Below are positions 50,234 to 58,365 of a stretch of 64,000 bases of DNA, piece after piece. Position 1 is the first letter of the stretch. Every line of letters begins with the position of its first letter. The position numbers and the translations under genes are program-made. Source of the stretch: Lepturacanthus savala (lineage: Eukaryota; Chordata; Actinopteri; Scombriformes; Trichiuridae); NCBI GenBank assembly GCA_030544235.1, contig CM060464.1:37151884-37215883 (forward strand). The letters run 5' to 3'. Below the pieces are notes generated by a model. That model worked only from the letters and a program-made list of their open reading frames with translations. It searched no databases and had not been told where the DNA came from.

Positions 50234-51615
50234 ATGGCTTCAAGAACACAGAACCTGCCCCCCTGGATACGGGTAGCTAATATCCAGGGAGTGGTTGTCA
50301 TGAGGAGAGGGCAACATGAGCTCTGCGTTGGCAGAGCTATCACCAAGTTAACTTTTGCTAAGAAAGGCTACATCAATGAATGGGAACCTGAGCCCATACT
50401 CTGGAGAAAAGCTCTGGACGGAGTATGTGTAAGCTGTGGGGCGTTATCTCAACTCCCCATCGCGTGGAATGGCCCAGGCAATGAAAGACTCACGAGGGTG
50501 CCGGGCCGAGAGAGAGATGGTACGGGCTGGATGGAACAACACCCGGTCCAGTCAAAGTAACTGATGCTTTAATATGTTCTCAATGTCGGACAGAACGACT
50601 GCCCCGACTAAAAATCATCACCCAATGGGACCTTAGAAAAGACTCCAGAGGTCACTTGGGCTGTCAGTGCGCATGGACAGGCACTGAACTAATTAGATGT
50701 GGTACCTGCGAACTTGAAGTGAGATCCGGACGACTCAGAGAAATCTGTGTCGCCGAGGGTTGGCAGGTCCGCAAATTTTCCAATCCACTACTGATCTTAG
50801 ACCAGTTGCCTCCTGATCCAGAGAACTGGACAGCAGAAGCAGCGGGAGGAGCAGTAGAGCCCATGGAGGGTGCGTCAGCACCGCCAGTGAGGTTTGCAAG
50901 CTGCTGCACCTTAGCATTGCAAACTGGGTGGATAGAAACCCTCGATAAAGGCTGGCCATACACTAATTTGGAAGAGGCCAGAGGCCTATTGATTGGTCAA
51001 GCCAAAGTTCAAGAGCGGTTCCGGATCTATCGAGAACCCGGGCCCAATCATGATCCAAGAGACGACATAAACCACTTTCCAGAGGCTCTTCAAGACATGG
51101 CAGTCCGAGGAGGGTGGTTAGGGCCTTGGGAACTCACATGTTGGGGGAAACTGGCCCGAGAGATGGTCACTGATCCTCGTCTGCCATGGCTCAAGACAGA
51201 TGAAGTCATTCCTGAAGAACCCGGCAGAAACTGGAATCGTCAGCATTATTACATGACCCGCCTAGATGGGTGGGGTAATCCTGCAGCACAAATAAGAGAA
51301 AAAAGGCTGTTCTGCAAAGTCACTCCTGAAGCGGAAGTGAGAGAGAGAATTCTCCAAATTCCGGGCTCATACGTTCACCGAGCACCGGGTCCTCTGTATC
51401 CTGAAGAAATATATCTGGTCGAGGTCAAAATCCAAGCAGTGCACTGCACCCTCAAAGTATGCAGTGCCACCGAAGAGCAAGTCAATCCACCTCCTGAAAA
51501 AAAGGAGGAAACACCAAAAGAGAAGACAAAGTTCCAGAAATTCTTAGATCGTTTCAAATCCAGTCAAAACTCCAAAGATGACGGATCGGCAGCAAGAGAA
51601 AAAAAGAAGAAATAA
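50234..51615 (+). pseudogene. Accessory gene 1: CxxC-rich zinc-motif protein, frameshifted
   Basis: It starts 28 nt after pol with ATG at 50,234. The first frame (to 50,560) contains a VCVSC pair. A second frame, open from about 50,510 to 51,615, contains ICSQC, GCQC and RCGTC pairs. The two frames meet at a GAGAGAGAGA run (50,508-50,517), a natural slippage site, so I read them as one gene of about 460 codons with a small indel. The second frame lacks a suitable ATG of its own before the Cys cluster, which supports this. The middle is Trp/Pro-rich. The C-terminus is highly basic (KEKTKFQKFLDRFK, EKKKK). No membrane segment is seen. I recognise no family; a nucleic-acid or zinc-dependent regulatory role is inference. 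Confidence 0.55.
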
Positions 51616-52252
51616 AGGAAGAGTAAGAATAACTCAGTGGCAACAGTGGAGAACAGAACCATGTAACACCTCTACAATAAATGATCGATTCAAAGTAAAA
51701 TTACCAGATCCCTACAATATGATAGTCATGTACGAGTATCCAGTAATTCATCAACAAACTCTAATAAAAGTTCGAACCAATAATTATTGCTGCTGTGGTA
51801 GCAAACCATCCGAAAGAAAAGAAGAAGCAGCGAGCGAGATCCAGTGCACCATGGGTCCATATGTTGAGATTTGTGTTGGAGAACAAATCATCTGGCAGAC
51901 GGCACCATGGGCTGGGACATTGCTGAACCAAGGAAGAGTGGGGAAAGGGGTCATCATGAATGTTCCAGCACGATGGGACCAGTCCACAACCAGTGAACCC
52001 TGGGGGGCAGTGAAATCATCAATCGCTCACCTAATAATTACTAATCAAGAAGGAAGAGTTTGTGAAATTGTACGTGATAACAAGAAAAAATTATGTAAAG
52101 CCATCTATCTAGAAAAAAGATGGCAACAAGAAGAAGTCAAAAGACGCACTGAATACCAGATGAAATGGTGTTGGCGGCTTAGTCCCCTAAACCCAGGAGA
52201 CGCGGCTGCGTGGCCGCGCCCGCCTACAAAGACAAAACCAGAAGAAGAATAA
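51578..52252 (+). CDS. Accessory gene 2: unrecognised 224-residue basic protein
   Basis: ATG at 51,578 overlaps the end of accessory gene 1 by 38 nt in another frame, a virus-like arrangement. The N-terminus is strongly basic (DRQQEKKRRNKGRVRI), suggesting RNA binding or nuclear targeting. A CCCG cluster follows near residue 70. The central region (residues 95-170) carries a W-rich beta-like pattern, GRVGKGVIMNVPARW and SSIAHLIITNQEG, that loosely resembles the LTR-spanning gene product. The C-terminus is Pro-rich. There is no signal peptide and no membrane helix. Position between pol and env recalls vif- or tat-type accessory genes in lentiviruses, but I see no homology. The frame is intact. 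Confidence 0.6.
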   Translation: MTDRQQEKKRRNKGRVRITQWQQWRTEPCNTSTINDRFKVKLPDPYNMIVMYEYPVIHQQTLIKVRTNNYCCCGSKPSERKEEAASEIQCTMGPYVEICVGEQIIWQTAPWAGTLLNQGRVGKGVIMNVPARWDQSTTSEPWGAVKSSIAHLIITNQEGRVCEIVRDNKKKLCKAIYLEKRWQQEEVKRRTEYQMKWCWRLSPLNPGDAAAWPRPPTKTKPEEE

Positions 52253-52372
52253 AAATTGCTGAGGTGAGCAGAGCAGAGGTGGAGCTACGTACACTGACTA
52301 TGAGATAAAGCCTAACGGACACAACAGGAACAGAACACACCAGCTCAAGGAACAGAGCCAAGAGTAACGAGC

Positions 52373-54697
52373 ATGCGACCCCGAGGGGCCCATTATGACC
52401 CGAGATGGACCAAGACCAAGCTGATGGTGGGAGTTGTAGGAGTGGTGACGGTGTTGGCCATCCTGTATCATTTGGGGGATCTCCCCTGGGAACAAAAACA
52501 CCTTCGCATTAGTTATATAACTACAAGAGTCTACAATCAGAGTTGCTGGGAGGTGAACAATGAAGTAACAGTCTTAAAAAACCCAAAACCAGAAGAAAAT
52601 GAGACCAGCCTGACAAACCTGCTGCAGAACCTTCGATTTTTAAACACCTCCAGCCAAACGGCGCTGCTTAAAAAGCAGTTTAATTTGACTGAAAACGACA
52701 ACGAAACCCTCAGCATTTGGTTAAGCTTATGGGGGAACAACACATCAAGAAAAATCCTAGAAGCCGTAGTAGGATCCAAAGAAAAGATTCTACTATATTG
52801 GCTGAACCTAATCAGTAATGAAACCCAACAAACCCAAGTAAATTGGATCCAGATAGATGGACAGAGCCCTGACTGGTACTACACCAAGACATGTGTGAAG
52901 AACGACCAAGAGCCAAATGTCACATACTGGAAGGAGGAGGTGGTGCAGCCGGCCTCACATCAAGCGAAGAGGTGCCATACATCCATCCCAAAACCTGATG
53001 GATTTTTGGGCAATTTGAATCTAAAATGTGAACATCGACCCGAGAGGCCCGAGGTCGAGTGGGCGAGGAATGACACCGGGAACGTGATGGGGGCCGAAGA
53101 AGCGGCGACAGCTGAAGGTACTCCAGCACCAATCCTCGAGGTGCCAATTACCAACACCCGACCAATCCTAAGCAGGCTCCAGAAATGTCTAAAAGAAAAG
53201 GCATTTAAACTCGATCCATGCATGTGGAACTTAGGGCCCCTCATGTGCCAGGGTCAAAATTATTTAACTCTGAGCATGGTAAAAGAAGAAACAGCAGCAT
53301 TGATGCCTGAAGCTATGTTAGCAAGATGGATAACACACGAAGGCTGGTTGAATGATACCCTGCCATGGGTATGGAAGAAGGGGGTTATCCATCTGAGAGG
53401 AAGCTACAAGGTGTTAATGCCTGCTAAAGGAGGTGATTTAATAGAACCTTCAAAAAATGAGATGTATGTACAACGCCTGCCGACCCCAGATGACCTGTGG
53501 TCAGTACCAAAAGAAGATTTTAAGAAGATTGACGAATGTGCAGTTAATAGAATGGTCAGCAACCTTGACGGCACAGAGTTTGAAACGGGTGCAGGGGCTA
53601 AATACCCCTGGGTTACACCTAGATGTGACATCAATCAAGTGAGTGCCTGGCAGTCGGGAATCTGGCGCTACAACTGTTCAAAAGTCAAGAAACACAAACC
53701 TCTTAAAGGGACGCTGCAGGCCTGGGTGGAACATTTCTACCGAGTTACCGAACGCACTTGGTGGGGGCTGCAGCAAGAAGAAATAGAAGAATGGGTCGTA
53801 CCATGTCTAAATCAATCTGACAACTATTGGGTGAGGTATCAGTACCTGGCTACAGTCTATTCCCTGGGCGATGGGCTTGCAGAGTGGTATCTGGGGACGG
53901 GCATGAGGCCTCAACTCACTGTCAGTCCTAGACCTTGGAAAATGACATGTGATTCATCCAACACCACCTGTAACATTGAACTAGCCAGCAGGCCTTGCGG
54001 GGAAATACCAGGTTGGGAAAGTACCTGTGACAAATGGTATGAGGAGTACGGTGCTTTCCGCCAGGGAACTAAGTGGGTGAGAAGCAACACACATGTAAGA
54101 AGAAATTTGACCCGCGCTACCAACGAACCTGTTTGGCAGAGATCAACCAACTCATTGTCCCAAGGGTGCGCTAAAATGTTGTTAGGCCAGATGGCTGATT
54201 GGAAGAGGGTGACGGGCCAGATCATACCTTTCGTCGGCGAAGCAGAACGAAGCAGAATGGAAGGTCATGCCTTCCGTAAAGGTCTTTGTGAAGGCAAAGA
54301 GATAGAGGGGTATGAATGGCTGGGCCGAAACAAAATGTATAATAACGGGACGTGTGAACAGCCTCACGAGGGATGGCTGCACTGTGGAGACCACGAATGC
54401 ACCGTCGCTGAACTCTGGGGGCGCACTGTTCTCGAAAGCATTGAAGAAATCCCTAAAGAAATTGTTGAAAAGGTGGAAGAAGGTGCCACCCAAATCTACG
54501 AGCAACTGTCGGGCCTGGCCCAAAAGTTGGTGCTGTACCTGTTGATGGGGCTAGGAATTGTAATCCTATGCCTTCTGATACTGGGGTGTGTCAAATTGAT
54601 CGTCACGTCCACCATTGAGCGACGAGAAGTGAGACCGCCCCGGATGGGGGAGGAGCTAAGACTCCTCCTACTGGAGGAGGAGCCAAACCCCCGATAA
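52373..54697 (+). CDS. env: Retroviral envelope glycoprotein
   Basis: A 774-residue intact frame. A basic 16-residue N-terminus precedes a hydrophobic segment (residues 17-35) that can serve as signal or leader anchor. The ectodomain has a dozen or so N-x-S/T sequons and many cysteines, consistent with a receptor-binding surface subunit. Near the C-terminus come a Cys-rich CEQPHEGWLHCGDHEC element, an amphipathic helix, one membrane span (about residues 719-744) and a short tail with an EEEP end. I do not see a canonical R-x-K/R-R furin site or a CX6CC motif, so subunit boundaries are unclear. It is presumably expressed from a spliced mRNA using the donor near 43,399. Confidence 0.85.
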   Translation: MRPRGAHYDPRWTKTKLMVGVVGVVTVLAILYHLGDLPWEQKHLRISYITTRVYNQSCWEVNNEVTVLKNPKPEENETSLTNLLQNLRFLNTSSQTALLKKQFNLTENDNETLSIWLSLWGNNTSRKILEAVVGSKEKILLYWLNLISNETQQTQVNWIQIDGQSPDWYYTKTCVKNDQEPNVTYWKEEVVQPASHQAKRCHTSIPKPDGFLGNLNLKCEHRPERPEVEWARNDTGNVMGAEEAATAEGTPAPILEVPITNTRPILSRLQKCLKEKAFKLDPCMWNLGPLMCQGQNYLTLSMVKEETAALMPEAMLARWITHEGWLNDTLPWVWKKGVIHLRGSYKVLMPAKGGDLIEPSKNEMYVQRLPTPDDLWSVPKEDFKKIDECAVNRMVSNLDGTEFETGAGAKYPWVTPRCDINQVSAWQSGIWRYNCSKVKKHKPLKGTLQAWVEHFYRVTERTWWGLQQEEIEEWVVPCLNQSDNYWVRYQYLATVYSLGDGLAEWYLGTGMRPQLTVSPRPWKMTCDSSNTTCNIELASRPCGEIPGWESTCDKWYEEYGAFRQGTKWVRSNTHVRRNLTRATNEPVWQRSTNSLSQGCAKMLLGQMADWKRVTGQIIPFVGEAERSRMEGHAFRKGLCEGKEIEGYEWLGRNKMYNNGTCEQPHEGWLHCGDHECTVAELWGRTVLESIEEIPKEIVEKVEEGATQIYEQLSGLAQKLVLYLLMGLGIVILCLLILGCVKLIVTSTIERREVRPPRMGEELRLLLLEEEPNPR

Positions 54698-54770
54698 ATG
54701 TGCCGGCGCGGTAGCGCTAGGCTCATTCCGAGCTTCGACTTTGAGCAGCAACCACCACCAAGAGGCAACT

Positions 54771-55493
54771 ATGACATCGGCTACAGCAGTTCCATGCTCC
54801 GGAGAACACACCGCCGTGACCCAATGGACCACGACCTGGGGCATTATATCCAACTCAAGCGTACCGGCTCCAACTGAAGTATGTACCGCTGAGTTTGTGG
54901 TGATGGAAACGATATGGTTGCTGTTCTGTTGCACCGGACCCTGGAGAAGAACCTACGGGGTCCGTATACTCTGTCTGCTTGAGGGCATGGCACATGTGGT
55001 GGTTAACATCGTGTTGAGAGGCCAGTACATCCACACTACATCGTGGTTTATGGCCTTTATCTTGAGCCGCATGAGAATTGACACCACCCGGAGAGGCCTT
55101 GAGAGAGGGGTGCTGCTGTTTGTATGGCTGGCCGCTGACCTGACTTCCCTGGTATCGAAACCCATGTACTGGGCTAATCTGGTCTACGAAGGCCTATTGG
55201 TGATAAGCCTGTTGGCGTATATGGCCTCCCAAGTTCATCAGCTGCGTGGAAAACAGGCCGGCCTCTGGGTGTTCAAATGCCTGCTAGGAATGACCAGCAA
55301 TCTCCCTTTGATTGTGTGGTTCATCCTGTACGGGTACTTATTCCCCGGGCCAGAGCCAGTAGACCATGTGTGCGGTGCAGAGCAGCAGACTGAGATAGCA
55401 CGGCGCAAAACCATGTCCAAAAGCTGTGAACATGTCATAGAGAACCCCTATGAGGGGTTGCCTGGTGCTCACATAACCATAACATCGGTGTGA
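54771..55493 (+). CDS. Accessory gene 3: multi-pass membrane protein with PDZ-type tail
   Basis: The ATG at 54,771 is the first in the frame (an earlier TTG at 54,741 is open but unlikely), giving 240 residues. Five or six hydrophobic segments can be read: about residues 42-56, 63-82, 88-100, 112-130, 133-152 and 168-192. The C-terminal tail is cytoplasmic-looking. It holds ENPYEGL, which contains a YxxPhi sorting motif, and ends in TSV, a class I PDZ ligand (S/T-x-V). I recognise no family. Retroviral accessory proteins with this many spans are unusual. It lies between env and the LTR-spanning gene, and the frame is intact in a recently inserted copy. Confidence 0.65.
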   Translation: MTSATAVPCSGEHTAVTQWTTTWGIISNSSVPAPTEVCTAEFVVMETIWLLFCCTGPWRRTYGVRILCLLEGMAHVVVNIVLRGQYIHTTSWFMAFILSRMRIDTTRRGLERGVLLFVWLAADLTSLVSKPMYWANLVYEGLLVISLLAYMASQVHQLRGKQAGLWVFKCLLGMTSNLPLIVWFILYGYLFPGPEPVDHVCGAEQQTEIARRKTMSKSCEHVIENPYEGLPGAHITITSV

Positions 55494-55586
55494 GACAGTT
55501 GCTGCCAAAGAAGAAACTCATGCTTGCTTCGCTGTAACGCAAAAAAAAGTATATTGAAAGTAATCAAGTAACCTACTGTATTTTTC

Positions 55587-55588
55587 AG
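55587..55588 (+). promoter_or_regulatory. Likely splice acceptor of the LTR-spanning gene
   Basis: CTACTGTATTTTTCAG ends here. The reading frame of the following gene is open directly from the next base. Confidence 0.55.
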
Positions 55589-56719
55589 CCGCTGCCCCAC
55601 TGCAGTCAACGCCACTGCCAGAGAGACCTGAGATGGGGCCTAAATCTATGGGTCACCGAAGAGGGGGTCAAGTGCAAGCGATGCATCAAAGAAAGAGAGA
55701 AGGAGATGATCGTTGGCATCCTCAGATATCCTGGTGACACTGACCTTGGGCCCGACAGCGGAGACATTCTGATGGTTCTCGAAGCGCATGCTACATGCAC
55801 CTGGCAGTCAGTGAGTCAACCAAAAGGATATCACTGGGTCAACATCAGACCAGGCTGCTACGGCAGGGCAGAATACTGCCCTGTGACGGTTAAAAAATGG
55901 TCCATACCAAGATCATATCATCAGGTGGCGTCCACGGTTCATCTTCCCAATGGGGCGATGATAGATCACTTCATCTACAATCCCGGAGAGCAGTTCTGGG
56001 CCAAAAACCGAATCAAAACGGTTATGCTACGGGGGAAAAGATTTCCTGAACCAAACAAAGTTGAAGAAAAAATAAAAAATACCGCAATTAAAGAATACCA
56101 TCGAGTCCGTGGAGGGGGTGTCGCTAGAGGCGCAAATCCGGACATCTATGGTAACAAAATAAATGCCTTTTGGCACAGAGGTCACCACAGGGGTCACTGC
56201 CGAGGAGGAAGCAGAGGTGACAGAAAACCCCATGAGTTCAAAACATTTCATCAAGAAGCCATGAAAAAGCCTCATTTGAGCTCAAATGTAAGGCCTTACA
56301 TCCGCCAATGGGTACAAAGAAGAGCAAGAAGGTCAGCAACCGAGGTCAGACCTCCACCAGAACCTGAAATGCCCGTACTAACACCAGAGGTCGAACACCC
56401 TCTGGTGTTCAAACCAAGTATTATGAACAGATTGGGCCCTGAAATAAACCCAAGTCCAATGAGAGAAATGAGATATCCTCAAATTGAAATCATCGATGAA
56501 TCCGAAGACGAAGACCAACCAAGATATCCTACAATCATAAAGAACCCCCCTGCACCTGAGACGGTAAAAACAGAAGAAGTGTTCGACGTCGACGCATGGA
56601 AGTCAATGTCTCCCATTCCGGACCTGAACGAGGTTTCAACATCGGTCAAGAGGGTCGAGAGAGGAAGGGAGGACGAGCTGCCAAAACCTGCCAAAATACG
56701 GAGCTGGAGGCTGAGATGA
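55589..56719 (+). CDS. Accessory gene 4: LTR-spanning zinc-motif protein
   Basis: The frame is open for 376 residues from a probable acceptor at 55,588; the first ATG inside it is at 55,706 (337 residues), so an upstream exon may supply the start. The last 200 codons lie within the 3' LTR, as with MMTV sag, lentiviral nef and foamy bel genes. Features in order: a Cys/His cluster (PHCSQRHC, VKCKRC) before the first internal ATG; a central W-rich domain; an RG-rich patch (GHHRGHCRGGSRGDRK); a basic patch (RQWVQRRARRSA); an acidic patch (DESEDEDQ) and Pro-rich stretches. No membrane segment is present. Zinc cluster, basic patch and acidic tail together suggest a transcriptional regulator, an inference only. 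Confidence 0.65.
   Translation, partial: PLPHCSQRHCQRDLRWGLNLWVTEEGVKCKRCIKEREKEMIVGILRYPGDTDLGPDSGDILMVLEAHATCTWQSVSQPKGYHWVNIRPGCYGRAEYCPVTVKKWSIPRSYHQVASTVHLPNGAMIDHFIYNPGEQFWAKNRIKTVMLRGKRFPEPNKVEEKIKNTAIKEYHRVRGGGVARGANPDIYGNKINAFWHRGHHRGHCRGGSRGDRKPHEFKTFHQEAMKKPHLSSNVRPYIRQWVQRRARRSATEVRPPPEPEMPVLTPEVEHPLVFKPSIMNRLGPEINPSPMREMRYPQIEIIDESEDEDQPRYPTIIKNPPAPETVKTEEVFDVDAWKSMSPIPDLNEVSTSVKRVERGREDELPKPAKIRSWRLR
56111..56118 (+). promoter_or_regulatory. Polypurine tract
   Basis: GGAGGGGG immediately precedes the TG of the 3' LTR, the expected site for plus-strand priming. It is short and G-rich. Confidence 0.75.
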
Positions 56720-58365
56720 ACCATACAGTAAGAAGAGGCCAGGAGGGTGATTAAAGAGTTTAAAGTGTATTGTGAGTATATAAAAGTATTATTGAAATCA
56801 TTGTGTGTTATGATCAGACGTAAGGTTAAAGAAAAAGATGAAGACTGTTGACATTTTAACACCATAGGTTCTATTTGTATGAGATTGTGGTAAAATCCAA
56901 CATGTGAGAAATGTGTTGAATGTTAAAGGCCTTGAGAAAGAGGAACTAGTATAAAGTAGTAGGATTTATGATTTGTTTCATATAACCATTGTAACTAAGC
57001 TAATGATAAGACAAACAAATAATTAATAATTACTAATAAGATATGGAAATGTAATAAGAATGAAGTAATGAAGTATCAAATGTAATAAAAGTGTGATTAA
57101 AATGTTGAATGTATAAAAGATAGATCACGAGTTTAATAGGGAAGTGAGAATTGCGGAGGGAAGCACTTTCCAGCAGATACAGACGGCGTGTTTAACAGGA
57201 GGCTCGGAACCTTATTGTTGTTATGCAAAATTGTGTAATACTGGAAACTTATTTATGCCTACTGCTTTAGTTTTGCCAAAATGTCATGAACCGACATACC
57301 TAATATGGGTTGACCATTTGGTCTTGTTCTGATGAGTTGACAGAAGCATAGCCAAGACGTCACTCTGTTGGTAAAAAAGGTGCTTTCCACAGCAGTTCTT
57401 ATCCACCAATGAAGTTGTGTTTGACCAAATAAGGGACAGCTAGAAAAGTATATAAACCCTAGATTTTTAGTCCAAAGGAGCTCTTTTTGGGTTGCATGGG
57501 GACATTGCGACACTCTGAGCAAAGAAGCTATATCGACAAAGAAAGAAGATACTTTTTATGCCACAAAGCAACAGGCTAATGGCCTTTGGCCATTAGCAAT
57601 TTTTATCCAGATCCAGATCGGGTTATGAGCTGGAGCTCATATACCAAACGCCATTCCAAAGACTCTGAACTCAAACTTTTCTTCAAACATCCACGAAGAT
57701 TGCTCCAACTTTGACAAAGCTGTCTTCCAGATCAAGGGGATTTGTGAGTAGTACAGGTTAGGGAATTTAGAGATAGGTTAGGGAAAGAGATATATATTGT
57801 TGATTGATTTTTGATTTTATAACCCTTTTTACTTATTCTATTTTTGCTCTGAGCTCTTGCATATCTTGAATAAAGCACTCTTTCTGCATTTAAAGTAAAA
57901 GTCTACTAGTTTTCTTGTTTGATTACTTGGGTGTTTTTAAATGATTACCCGCCTCTCCTCATTGATGTAAAAATAATTAGTTCTGTGTGCCTAAGTCAAG
58001 TCCATAGATGAAGGCTCTTGTAGGTTGATCTAGACTCTGAAATTAATATTCCCTTAACAATAAAAGTATACTTATTGTTTAAATTAATTACCAGCAATTA
58101 TAACAACTGTTACCATTTAGGAAGAAGCTGTCGTTAACTAAGGGGATTTCACCAGGTATTTCTATTATCAGGCAATAGGGGTGCAGGTGTTAAGGTAGAG
58201 GGAAATCCTTAGGAAGTAGGCAGTTAGCAGGCTGGGCGAATTCTTCCGCCCCAGCCAAAAGTTAATAAATCAGAATCCTGTCCGTGTGTCTCCAAGCAGG
58301 CTGATTTCAAACCACTTTAAGGTGTGGCTGGCCTGGTGTTCCTGTACCGGAGTTCCAGGGTAACA
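56119..58365 (+). repeat. 3' LTR, 2,247 bp
   Basis: Same length as the 5' LTR because two 4-bp indel events cancel out (near 57,020 and 57,545). It contains the end of accessory gene 4, a TATA box at 57,449 and AATAAA at 57,869-57,874. Confidence 0.95.

Larger units (their letters stand above)
40683..58365 (+). mobile_element. Complex endogenous retrovirus, 17.7 kb, full length
   Basis: Two 2,247-bp LTRs with TG...CA ends flank gag, pro-pol, two accessory genes, env and two further accessory genes. The element is bounded by a 4-bp CTAG duplication (40,679-40,682 and 58,366-58,369), and satellite continues on both sides. By eye the LTRs differ by about 15 substitutions and two 4-bp indel events, or about 0.7%, so the insertion is recent. 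The PBS matches tRNA-Lys1,2. Foamy viruses and several other groups use this primer. Lesions: gag TAA, pol frameshift, first accessory gene frameshift. Confidence 0.95.

Noticed and set aside
44348..55438. Numerous minus-strand ORFs of 60-200 codons across the retrovirus
   Set aside because: Shadows of gag, pol and env coding strands, without motifs.
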